Shown: positions 1 to 7,499 of the stretch, piece after piece
Position numbering within the stretch: position 1 is the stretch's first letter
Layout: each line of letters opens with the position of its first letter
DNA from: Candidatus Thorarchaeota archaeon SMTZ1-83
GTDB taxonomy: Archaea; Asgardarchaeota; Thorarchaeia; Thorarchaeales; Thorarchaeaceae
Assembly (NCBI GenBank): GCA_001563325.1
Contig: LRSK01000253.1
Span: 1-38,400, forward strand
DNA length: 38,400 bases
Reading direction: 5' to 3'
Notes under the pieces: model-generated
Databases searched by the model: none
What the model was told of the DNA's origin: nothing
What the model saw: the letters and a program-made list of their open reading frames with translations, nothing else
Made by a program: the position numbers and the translations under genes

Positions 1-936
1 TGGTTACTCAACCAGTCTATTCCGATATTGCTCACGGATTCAGAAGGACAGCTCGAAACATACTCTTCAGTCAATGCTAACACACATTTCGAGATTCTCC
101 TCAGCATCGACCAAGATGTTTCTCTAGGTCCCCATACAGTTACAATTGAGATCGAAGACACGTCATTTCAGCTTACAGAGTCCTCCAGTTTCGAGTTGTA
201 TGTATACGGCAAAATCAATACTCAAGTCGAAATGGCTGTAGCGTATTATGCAGAAGAAATCAGCATGGCTCTCAATATCACAGATGACAACAGTCAACCT
301 GTATCTATGACCAACCTCAGTCTGTGGGTTGATAATCTGACGGCTCCCGCAGTCTATGTCGAGAATGTAGACACCCTATCTCCCGTTAATTTCCTTCTAC
401 CAAGTTGGATTTCTCCTGGCCCACATGAAATGGTAGTTGATGTAGAGAGTCTTTGGTGTGGAAGGGCCAACGTATCAATGTCAGTGGTCGTCTGGATGCG
501 CACCAGCATTCTCGTCGTTGTAGTAGATGACTATGAACTACCAGAGATGTTAGGAGTCAACCAACTTCCGTCAAGTCTTCAGACAGAACCAGCGGTTCTT
601 TCAATGATTTCCGCTGGTTCAATCATTCGACCCCCTCCAATCTTGGTCAACGATACAACATCCACTGAACTACCTACAGCCCGCGAAACCTCCCGAAACA
701 GCTGGCCCAGACTTAGTTCAGGTACCAACAAAGATTCGACTGACCGCGCGAACTCTGCTAGTTCGGCATCAGGGAAGGGCCAGAGCGTTCTCAACCTGAG
801 GGACCTGACACTCACTGAACTGTTTGTCATGACTTCCTCAACAGACCTGGACGTACATCCATACGAAACAATTCCCCATTCTGCAGAATTCGGCCCAGAC
901 AACACCACATCAGTAAGCAGTTCTCGTTCATTCTGA
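1..936 (+). CDS. C-terminal part of Ig-like repeat surface protein (5' truncated by window edge)
   Basis: The reading frame is open from the first base, so the true start lies upstream of the window. Two repeats of roughly 100 residues are visible, each with a GPH turn followed by an alternating hydrophobic strand. They end near YVYGKINTQVEM and VVVWMRTSI, which is typical of tandem Ig-like/beta-sandwich domains in archaeal cell-surface proteins. Asn-X-Ser/Thr sites are frequent. No C-terminal membrane anchor is seen. From about base 579 onward the frame lies opposite korA, and the sequence becomes low-complexity Ser/Thr/Pro-rich text that looks like antisense korA rather than a protein domain. 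The natural protein may have ended near 560-600, and the gene may have lost its original 3' end. The surface role is inferred from the repeats; no specific ligand or function can be assigned. Confidence 0.5.
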   Translation, partial: WLLNQSIPILLTDSEGQLETYSSVNANTHFEILLSIDQDVSLGPHTVTIEIEDTSFQLTESSSFELYVYGKINTQVEMAVAYYAEEISMALNITDDNSQPVSMTNLSLWVDNLTAPAVYVENVDTLSPVNFLLPSWISPGPHEMVVDVESLWCGRANVSMSVVVWMRTSILVVVVDDYELPEMLGVNQLPSSLQTEPAVLSMISAGSIIRPPPILVNDTTSTELPTARETSRNSWPRLSSGTNKDSTDRANSASSASGKGQSVLNLRDLTLTELFVMTSSTDLDVHPYETIPHSAEFGPDNTTSVSSSRSF

Positions 937-1706
937 ACCTTCCCAGTGATTCTGCGGATCAAATTATTGTGAGTTTCAGGATCAGCAGTCCTTCTGAAAC
1001 CCAGTTCGTCATGAGTGGACCCAGTGACTAGCAAGTCATGTCCATCACCGAACCGGGGCATTATTGACATTCCGTTGTCGGTTCCACCATAAGGTGGCTC
1101 CCCGCTTCTAGCGAAGCGACGTTTCAGTCTGGCATCGCGGTCAAAGTCTATCATAACCCTTTCACGGGAGTGTGCCACGATTTCATCTGACAACAATATC
1201 ACTGGATGTCTGAGCTTCTCTGAAAGAAAGAATGCACGCAATGTTAGTTCATAGGTTTCTTGTGCAGAGTAAGGTGCCAGCACTATGCTCTCGTGATCTC
1301 CATGAGTCCCCCATCCCGCCTGCATGAAATCCCCCTGAGCTGCTTTCGTGGCCTGCCCAGTGCTAGGACCCGCCCTTTGTACATTAACAATTACACAGGG
1401 GGTTTCAGTCATTATTGCATACCCGATGTTCTCCTGCATTAGACTGAAGCCTGGCCCCGACGTAGCAGTCATTGAGAGCGCTCCTCCCCAAGAAGCACCG
1501 ATGACCGCAGAGATGGCTCCTATCTCATCTTCCATCTGTAGATAGGTTCCTCCAACCTGCGGAAGTCGAGAAGCCATAATCTCTGCAATCTCTGAGGCTG
1601 GTGTTATTGGATAACCAGCGAAAAATGTGCAACCTGCCGCAATTGCAGCTTCTGCACACGCCTGATTTCCCTGCCAGAAGTCTACTCTTGTGTCTTCAGG
1701 GGACAT
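579..1706 (-). CDS. korA: 2-oxoacid:ferredoxin oxidoreductase, alpha subunit (KorA-type)
   Basis: This is the alpha (pyrimidine-binding and domain II) subunit of the 2-oxoglutarate or related 2-oxoacid:ferredoxin oxidoreductases, which oxidatively decarboxylate a 2-oxoacid to acyl-CoA and reduce ferredoxin in the cytoplasm. The N-terminal half carries the family signatures GYPITPASEI, MEDEIGAISAVIGAS, TSGPGFSLMQE and QRAGPSTGQ. The C-terminal domain ends with the usual KIGG...EPAEIIE segment. Length (375 aa) is normal. The ATG at 1706 is followed at once by conserved sequence. The catalytic beta subunit normally sits directly downstream, but here the downstream DNA holds a gene on the other strand, so this copy is an orphan or its partner lies elsewhere. 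The substrate (2-oxoglutarate or another 2-oxoacid) cannot be decided from the alpha subunit alone. Confidence 0.88.
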   Translation of the reverse strand: MSPEDTRVDFWQGNQACAEAAIAAGCTFFAGYPITPASEIAEIMASRLPQVGGTYLQMEDEIGAISAVIGASWGGALSMTATSGPGFSLMQENIGYAIMTETPCVIVNVQRAGPSTGQATKAAQGDFMQAGWGTHGDHESIVLAPYSAQETYELTLRAFFLSEKLRHPVILLSDEIVAHSRERVMIDFDRDARLKRRFARSGEPPYGGTDNGMSIMPRFGDGHDLLVTGSTHDELGFRRTADPETHNNLIRRITGKVQNERELLTDVVLSGPNSAEWGIVSYGCTSRSVEEVMTNSSVSVRSLRLRTLWPFPDAELAEFARSVESLLVPELSLGQLFREVSRAVGSSVDVVSLTKIGGGRMIEPAEIIERTAGSV

Positions 1707-1808
1707 CTCTAAGCATCTCTCTAGGGAATGCGCGGTGTCCCAAGTTCAAGATAAGCATTGACATTAGACACCACCCAACTGCCATTTTGCATAGGAGAGT
1801 AACGATAC

Positions 1809-1817
1809 TCTTTTATC
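1809..1817 (+). promoter_or_regulatory. TATA box for tRNA-Gly
   Basis: The A/T-rich element CTTTTATCA lies 24-32 nt before the tRNA 5' end, the usual archaeal TATA position. Confidence 0.5.
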
Positions 1818-1840
1818 AAGACATCTGAGTGAGGTGTCCG

Positions 1841-1917
1841 GCGACTGTAGTCTAGCTTGGTTAGGACGGAAGCCTCCCAAGCTTCCAACCCGGGTTCAAA
1901 TCCCGGCAGTCGCACCA
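1841..1917 (+). tRNA. tRNA-Gly(CCC) with encoded CCA
   Basis: A complete cloverleaf can be folded. The acceptor stem GCGACTG pairs with CAGTCGC. The D arm is GTCT/GGAC. The anticodon stem GAAGC/GCTTC encloses loop CTCCCAA, giving anticodon CCC (glycine, codon GGG). The T arm CCGGG/CCCGG encloses TTCAAAT. The discriminator A at 1914 is followed by an encoded CCA. No intron is present; the mature tRNA without CCA is 74 nt. The 220 bases between this tRNA and the orc1 remnant hold only a TATA-like CTTTTAAG near 2095 and nothing else recognisable. Confidence 0.95.
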
Positions 1918-2139
1918 CGTTCTCAGTGAAACTTAAGGCTGAAGCCACGCTATAATTCACTGGCGAGTGATGACTAACATGACCCCAATGAGTCCAATAG
2001 GACGATGATATGGATCTTGAGTTAAGAACTCGCCACAATTACTTTCGGCAACCTCCCCTGTCATTGTACTTTTAATCGAACACTCCACACAACTCTTTTA
2101 AGGCTTGTAGACCCAGCTACCCTCGGGCTGTGATGACTC

Positions 2140-3193
2140 GTGACTCATGACTACATTGAAGATGAACTGAGTCGGCAAAGTGTATTCAAGTCTGAACAGC
2201 TACTGTCCATAGACTATGTACCGTCACGTCTCCTGGTCGTACGAGTCAGAAGTTCATAATCGAGGGCCCTGTTGGGACTGGTAAGACAGCTGTCACTAAG
2301 CGCTTTGCGGAGCAGATGATTCAAGCTGCTGAGCGGCGTGGCATAAGACTACATAAGCTCCACATTAATTGCCGTGTAAGTAAGAGCGCATATCTAGTCT
2401 ACCTTAGGATACTCAGGGAGTTCAAGCCAAGGTTTCCTCGTAGAGGGCACTCACCAGAAGAACTTCTTCAGATGATCGTTGAAGTCCTAGACGAAGAAGA
2501 TCGCTATCTCTTGCTGATGCTTGATGAGCTTGACTACTTTATCCGCCAACGGGGCGCCGACATACTGTATGATCTCACTAGACTCATGGATGACAGACTG
2601 AACGTCCCACAACGTCTCTCAATGATTGGCATTGGACGAAAGGTCCCCTTGAGCGAAGACATACTGGACTCGAGTACGCTTAGCACACTTCAGCGCAACA
2701 TACTTCGTTTCGAGCAATACAGCTCCGAGGCGCTCTACGACATTCTAAAAGAAAGGTCAGATGTGGCATTCAGAGAGAACACAGTTATGGATGAAACACT
2801 TCAGCTGATTTGCGATATCGCTTCAGACCGGGGGGACGCTCGTTACGCAATTGAGCTTCTTTGGAGGGCAGGAAAACAAGCTGACAGTACAGATTCCGGA
2901 AAGGTGATTCCAGATTACGCAAGGAAGGCCAAGGCCGACTGAAGGAGAATCGAGGCGCCTACATCACCATGGGTGAACTGGAGGAGATGTACCAATCCGT
3001 ATGCGAGGAGTACAATGAGGAACCGAGAGCTCACACCCAAGTCTGGGAATGGGTTCAGGACTTGAATTCTCATGGATTGATCGACACAAAACGGTCAGGG
3101 GTCGGGCAGAGAGGCCAAACGACACTCATAGGCCTGTCAGATGTGCCTGCGGAACTGCTGGAGCACTACTTATTGGAGCTACTTGGAAAATAG
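2140..3193 (+). pseudogene. cdc6: Broken Orc1/Cdc6 replication initiator (two internal deletions with frame changes)
   Basis: Orc1/Cdc6 is the archaeal origin-binding AAA+ protein that loads MCM. Three fragments in three frames are recognisable. A GTG-started N-terminal piece (2140-2259) contains SVFKSEQLLS and DYVPSRL. A second piece (from about 2223 to 2942) carries Walker A GPVGTGKT, Walker B LLMLDELD and the AAA+ lid. A third piece (about 2937-3193) contains RLKENRGAYITMGELEEMY and the C-terminal winged helix. Compared with family members, about 20 residues are missing between DYVPSRL and the Walker A strand, and about 20-25 between the lid helix (ARKAKA) and the winged helix. Both junctions change frame, so a full-length protein cannot be made by normal translation. 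It could be a decaying paralogue, a real but inactive locus, or an assembly artefact. Family identity is secure; functional state is inferred. Confidence 0.8.
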
Positions 3194-3497
3194 GGGGTTT
3201 CTGACAATTACCGGCGACTCTGCTAACGCGTCGCGTGTATCCATTGAGGAGATATTCTCGTCAAGAGGCAGAATCAAGATTCTGAAAGAGCTAGCCACCT
3301 CCAGCGAGCTAAACATATCAGAACTCTGTAGGAGAGTTTCCTTGAACCACAGCTCAACCAAATCGCATCTCGAGGTACTGATTGAAGCAGGTCTCGTTGA
3401 AGAGAAGATGTTTGGAAGAATCAAAATCTATCGGTATCGTATTGAAGACCATCGGGCACGGGCACTTAGAAACCTGTTCGGCCTATGGCAGTCATAA
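3183..3497 (+). CDS. Small winged-helix (ArsR-like) transcriptional regulator
   Basis: A protein of about 104 aa with one winged helix-turn-helix. IEEIFSSRGRIKILKELA is the first helix pair, followed by ISELCRRVSLNHSSTKSHLE as the recognition region and GLVEEKMFGRIKIYRYR as the wing. It is probably a DNA-binding regulator of the ArsR/MarR type without a visible metal or ligand motif. The frame opens upstream at ATG 3141 inside the orc1 remnant. TTG 3183 gives a protein that begins just before the conserved domain and overlaps the orc1 stop by a few bases, so it is preferred. truA starts 16 bases downstream and the two are probably cotranscribed. The target is unknown. Confidence 0.65.
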   Translation: MENRGFLTITGDSANASRVSIEEIFSSRGRIKILKELATSSELNISELCRRVSLNHSSTKSHLEVLIEAGLVEEKMFGRIKIYRYRIEDHRARALRNLFGLWQS

Positions 3498-3513
3498 TGG
3501 AGAGACCGGTCCT

Positions 3514-4344
3514 TTGACTTCCTATGTTGCCCGCGTGTGCTATCTCGGAGGGCGATACCATGGATCACAATATCAGCCAGGACTTGACACCATACAGAGT
3601 GAACTGATTGAGGCCGTGAGCAAATGGAGCGGGGATTCCCATTCAACTCAGACAGTTCAACTCGCGGGAAGGACAGATAGGGGCGTCCATAGCATAGGTC
3701 AGATTGTCCAGATTGTAACTGAGAGGCCTCTGGACATAGACCGAATCAACAGGCACCTCCCATGGGATATCACACTCTGGGCATACGCGCCAGCCCCAAG
3801 AGACTTTCGACCACGATTCGACGCTCTTATGCGTCATTACAGATACTACTTCGACGTTCCCTCCTCTAGCTTCAATCTATCACCCATGCGCTACTCATTG
3901 CAGCTCATGGAAGGATCTCACAACTTTCACCAACTTGCGAAACCAGATGGAAACCGACCAACTACCTCAACAATCCTCAACGCATGCCTGATTGAACACA
4001 ATGGAGCACTCGTGTTGGATCTATTCGGAACCAATTTCCTGTGGAAGTTTGTGCGAAAGACAGTGTCCTTGCTACAGGAGATTGGAGAAGGGAAATCGAG
4101 CCCTTCTCTCATAACTGACATACTTTCGGGACAGAGTGTGATTCCTAGTGGGATTAGACCAGCGCCGTCTGAGAACCTCGTCCTTGTGGAAACAGTCGTT
4201 TCCCTTCGAATGAAACCCAGCAGATTCGCCATAAAGAGAATCCACAAGCATATTGGTGATCATCTGAAATTCCTCGATAGATTCAAGCTGACGCTTACGG
4301 CCGTCGCCAACGACTACCTCTCTAATCTAAGAGACTTCCCTTGA
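3514..4344 (+). CDS. truA: tRNA pseudouridine(38-40) synthase TruA
   Basis: TruA isomerises uridines at positions 38-40 of the tRNA anticodon stem to pseudouridine. The family core YLGGRYHGSQYQPG is followed by the catalytic loop AGRTDRGVHS, whose Asp is the nucleophile. Later family segments FDALMRHYRYYF and TNFLWKFVRKTVSLLQEIG are also present. The frame is open much farther upstream, but that part overlaps the HTH gene. TTG 3514 gives a protein of 276 aa starting next to the first conserved strand, with a GGAG about 12 bases before it. The 3' end overlaps rfcL, which is convergent, by 23 bases. The downstream half is intact and no key residue is missing. Confidence 0.88.
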   Translation: MTSYVARVCYLGGRYHGSQYQPGLDTIQSELIEAVSKWSGDSHSTQTVQLAGRTDRGVHSIGQIVQIVTERPLDIDRINRHLPWDITLWAYAPAPRDFRPRFDALMRHYRYYFDVPSSSFNLSPMRYSLQLMEGSHNFHQLAKPDGNRPTTSTILNACLIEHNGALVLDLFGTNFLWKFVRKTVSLLQEIGEGKSSPSLITDILSGQSVIPSGIRPAPSENLVLVETVVSLRMKPSRFAIKRIHKHIGDHLKFLDRFKLTLTAVANDYLSNLRDFP

Positions 4345-5524
4345 CACCGAGCCAACTGGAGAAGGTCTTTCTGAATCTCGGACTGCGCTTGACAATCTCG
4401 GTCATAGCGTTCCCATAGGTTTGAATCGCCCTATCCCTTGAAACCCCTGCAACTGCTGATAGGGCCGCGAGAAGGTCCTTCTTCTTATCGCGTTTCCTCT
4501 TACCCTGCCACAACAACAGCGGCCAAGTTGGTCGAGAGTACTGAACATTTCGGAAGGGCGTATCTGTTCGGCTTGTGGCAATCCCAGCAGACAAGAAGTC
4601 ATAGACATATGCAAGGAGCTTCCAGTTCTGCCCTCTCATGATTCTTCCCAACGATAAGTCTGCCAAGGATAGGAACTCAAATCCAAGATCCAACTCCTTT
4701 GGGGTCAATAAATGGAGTTGAACGTTTTCTTCAAGCCACAACAACAGTTCTCTGTGATCAACATCCAGTTCAGAAATAACTTGTCTGGCTGCACCAGAGT
4801 CTGTTGTCATGAAAAGGCGACGAAAGACCTCTTCCACATCGCGTCGAATGTCTCTAGATGCCAGTATCTCTTCAGGTAGATGTTCTCCTACCAAGACAGT
4901 TTCGAGGTCTGAGATTGCTGCACGAAGATCACCACCAGACTGTTCCACAATCTCCTCCATTTTATCTTCAGATAACTCAGCTCCCTGAATGGCTACGATC
5001 TTTCTTAACACATCCATCATATGCTTGGGCTCAATGGAAGAAAAAGTGAATATCTTACACTTCTTGATCAAGCTGCCTAGACGCGGACTATGAGGGTCGT
5101 TTGCGGTCATCACAATTGGATGACCTGTTTCATCTATAATCTTCAGAATCGCATTGACTCCCCCTCGGTCACTCGTCCCCGACAGACCATCGACCTCATC
5201 CAAGAGGATAATTCGTAGGCGCCCATCTAATGTCTGTTGAGTTGCCGCTTTCCATACATGATCCTCTATGGCGCCCTTGTTTCGTTTGTCACTGGAGTTG
5301 AATTCCACGAGCTCGAGATTGTAGTCCCGAGAGAGAGCACCGATGGACGCGGTCTTTCCAACACCGGGCGGACCTATCAACAATACTGCCTTGACACTAG
5401 GTGTTCCTGTAATCCAAGACTCTATCCAATCTTTGAGCCCCTTGACTGATGCGGTGTTCCCGACTATATCCTTGATAGATTCGGGCCTATACCTCTCAGG
5501 CCAAGGAAGCTTCTCATTTCTCAT
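4322..5524 (-). CDS. rfcL: Replication factor C large subunit
   Basis: Large subunit of the archaeal clamp loader that opens PCNA and places it on primed DNA. The protein (400 aa) begins with PWPERYRPESIKDIVGN, the RFC box near the N-terminus. It carries Walker A GPPGVGKT, Walker B LLDEVDGL, a sensor-1 region (MTANDPHSPRL) and the AAA+ lid, followed by the helical collar domain. The C-terminal region has no clear PIP box, unlike many archaeal RfcL. The start codon overlaps the rfcS stop by four bases (ATGA), so the two are translationally coupled with rfcS first. The 3' end is convergent with truA. Confidence 0.93.
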   Translation of the reverse strand: MRNEKLPWPERYRPESIKDIVGNTASVKGLKDWIESWITGTPSVKAVLLIGPPGVGKTASIGALSRDYNLELVEFNSSDKRNKGAIEDHVWKAATQQTLDGRLRIILLDEVDGLSGTSDRGGVNAILKIIDETGHPIVMTANDPHSPRLGSLIKKCKIFTFSSIEPKHMMDVLRKIVAIQGAELSEDKMEEIVEQSGGDLRAAISDLETVLVGEHLPEEILASRDIRRDVEEVFRRLFMTTDSGAARQVISELDVDHRELLLWLEENVQLHLLTPKELDLGFEFLSLADLSLGRIMRGQNWKLLAYVYDFLSAGIATSRTDTPFRNVQYSRPTWPLLLWQGKRKRDKKKDLLAALSAVAGVSRDRAIQTYGNAMTEIVKRSPRFRKTFSSWLGVKGSLLD

Positions 5525-6480
5525 GGCTGATCTTGCTCCAGTCCGATATGGGCCAGAAGTGCGGATATCTGAATCTCACCACTAGCTCCTTCTCCTATTC
5601 GGAATTCAGCCTCAGCAGTCTTCTCCAGAATCGCCATCTTTTGTGACTCTGGAATCTCCATTCGCAGCACCTCTCTGTGCATCTGTCTAGCCAAGTCTAC
5701 CGGAGAAACTCCTTGCTGATAGACCAAGCTCCTGAGGTTCTCAAGTGACGCTTCATAATCTCCCTCGCTAGCAAGGTCCAACATGTTTCTGATAGCCTTT
5801 GGATTGGCTTTCCCTGCTATGGCGTAAACGACTGTTTCGGTGACTTTCTCTCCCGCCGAAGAAGCCGCTTGAAGGAGATTGATTGCAGACCTCATATCGC
5901 CCTCTGCAAGATACAAGATAGCATCCTTTCCGGTTGCATCAAGAGCCACCTTCTCTTTCTCAGCAATGAACCCGACCCTTTCCCCAACTGCATCGTTGCT
6001 CAGACGGGGAAACCTGAATATTGCACACCTTGATTGGATTGGAGGAATGATTCTACTGGAATAGTTGCAGATCAGAATCATTCTACAGGACGCTGCATAT
6101 GACTCCATTGTACGCCTGAGGGCGTGCTGCGCATCGGATGTGAGATGATCCGCCTCGTCCAGTACCAGAATCTTGAATGGGGCATCCCCGGCTGGCACAG
6201 TTCTAGCAAAGGTCTTGATTTGATTTCTAACTACGTCAATACCTCTCTCATCACTTGCATTCAGTTCCATGAAGTTTCGGCCGAATGTATCTCCAAATAG
6301 ATCTCTTGCCAACGCCATCGCGGCAGTGGTCTTGCTCGTGCCTGGCGGTCCTGCAAAGAGGCAATGAGGGACATTGTTAGTTTCCACAAACTTTGTCAAG
6401 CTCTCAATGATAGACTCCTGTCCAACGATTCCGCTCAGGGTGGGAGGACGATACTTCTCGGTCCAGAGTTCCATGCTCAT
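5521..6480 (-). CDS. rfcS: Replication factor C small subunit
   Basis: Small subunit of the RFC clamp loader, first gene of the rfcS-rfcL operon. After ATG 6480 the protein reads ELWTEKYRP (RFC box). It then has GPPGTSKT as the P-loop (residues 44-51), ELNASDERG, Walker B LVLDEADHL, sensor-1 ICNYSSRI, the arginine-finger motif SRC, and the collar. The P-loop has Ser where RFC normally has the last Gly of GxxGxGKT. Everything else, including length near 320 aa, is normal. ATG 6519 would add 13 unconserved residues and remains possible. The 195-base gap upstream (to 6714) is a divergent promoter region that holds a small inverted repeat CAAGGAGTCCTTG at 6631-6643. Confidence 0.93.
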   Translation of the reverse strand: MSMELWTEKYRPPTLSGIVGQESIIESLTKFVETNNVPHCLFAGPPGTSKTTAAMALARDLFGDTFGRNFMELNASDERGIDVVRNQIKTFARTVPAGDAPFKILVLDEADHLTSDAQHALRRTMESYAASCRMILICNYSSRIIPPIQSRCAIFRFPRLSNDAVGERVGFIAEKEKVALDATGKDAILYLAEGDMRSAINLLQAASSAGEKVTETVVYAIAGKANPKAIRNMLDLASEGDYEASLENLRSLVYQQGVSPVDLARQMHREVLRMEIPESQKMAILEKTAEAEFRIGEGASGEIQISALLAHIGLEQDQP

Positions 6481-6680
6481 TCTAGTTTCCGTCCCTTCTC
6501 GTGTATCTTGAGTCTGCATTCTCAGTTGATGAATGCCACGTTTCTTGTAACCCTAATAGATTCTCCGGAGCATTCGCATATGAAATAACTCAGAAATGAG
6601 CGCCTATTCCTGTATTCAAAGAACCCTCGTCAAGGAGTCCTTGGATCTAAACGGTAACAACTCTCGGACAAAGAACAAGG

Positions 6681-6689
6681 CCTTTATGG
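6681..6689 (+). promoter_or_regulatory. TATA-like element for GINS gene
   Basis: CCTTTATGG lies about 26-34 nt before GTG 6715, which would make the transcript nearly leaderless. The assignment is by position and composition only. Confidence 0.35.
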
Positions 6690-6714
6690 TTTCCTGCCCG
6701 TCCGAAAGAAGACT

Positions 6715-7281
6715 GTGGGAACTATGATAGCTCGAGAGAGTTCTGAAGAAGTAAGAGCCCGATTTAGGATGCTTTTCCTGAACGAGCTTCGACCATGTGT
6801 CTTCCGAGAGGATGTTCCGGAAGTCAATGTTGGTGACAAGAGGATAGGTCCCTTCAAGGCCGGAACAACCGAGAATCTACCAAACTGGGCAATAGAGATT
6901 CTAATGGCACACGCATTGGTGGATTTGGATCCGAAGAAAGCATACGATTCGCTCACAGAAATTCAGGAACGGTACGACGCTCAACGCAGAAACCCACACA
7001 TACTGAAGGAACTTCCTAGCGCATTCTACTCTGGATTGAGTCGAAGACTGCAACTGATACAACGCGACAAAACTTCTCTAGACCCTGAAATACGCGACGC
7101 GATTAAGCACCGCCAACGGTTTGTAGAGATGCTGTCTCAGATGCGACTGACAAGTATAATACAGGTTGCTAGGTCTGGTGCTGATCAGGATAAGCGCCGA
7201 AGGATGAGTCATGAAGAAAGGTGGTTGTGTGATGAACTCGAAATACTATTGTCTTCTTGGCGCGAAATAGTTACAGAATAG
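6715..7281 (+). CDS. GINS complex subunit (probably Gins23-type)
   Basis: Archaeal GINS joins MCM and the Cdc45/RecJ-like protein in the replicative helicase. The segment VFREDVPEVNVGDKRIGPF followed by LPNWAIEILMAHALVDLD matches the small beta-rich B domain of GINS. It sits near the N-terminus (about residues 28-70) and a helical region follows (about 75-188). The B-then-A order is that of the Psf2/Psf3 (Gins23) branch. Position directly upstream of mcm on the same strand strongly supports the call, since archaeal gins and mcm genes are often adjacent. GTG 6715 and ATG 6724 are both plausible starts. The family is divergent and the exact branch is not certain. Confidence 0.62.
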   Translation: MGTMIARESSEEVRARFRMLFLNELRPCVFREDVPEVNVGDKRIGPFKAGTTENLPNWAIEILMAHALVDLDPKKAYDSLTEIQERYDAQRRNPHILKELPSAFYSGLSRRLQLIQRDKTSLDPEIRDAIKHRQRFVEMLSQMRLTSIIQVARSGADQDKRRRMSHEERWLCDELEILLSSWREIVTE

Positions 7282-7386
7282 GCTGTAGGGAACTGTGATT
7301 GGTGGACAGAATGCTTTGGTCCACGTGAAGCCATCATATACTCTGGCAGAGTTAAAAAGGCATACTCGTAAGAAACGAGGACGGGT

Positions 7387-7394
7387 TTTAATAT
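7387..7394 (+). promoter_or_regulatory. TATA box upstream of mcm
   Basis: TTTAATAT lies in the 218-base gap between the GINS gene and mcm. It would place a transcript start near 7420 and leave a leader of about 80 nt before ATG 7500. This suggests that mcm can be transcribed independently of the GINS gene. Confidence 0.4.
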
Positions 7395-7499
7395 CCGGCC
7401 CGACAAAGACACTGTGAGAGCCCGACTGACACTCAAGCTTCATTCGGAATCGCTCAACCACGAATCTTGCAGACTAGATTTGGAGTGTTCAAAAACATC

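Noticed and set aside
1721..2038. Open frame on the minus strand over the tRNA-Gly region
   Set aside because: It contains the antisense translation of the tRNA and shows no protein family features.
2969..3193. Independent small gene starting at ATG 2969
   Set aside because: The protein is the winged-helix domain of Orc1/Cdc6 and continues upstream of the ATG in family-like sequence (RLKENRGAYIT), so it is the tail of the broken gene.
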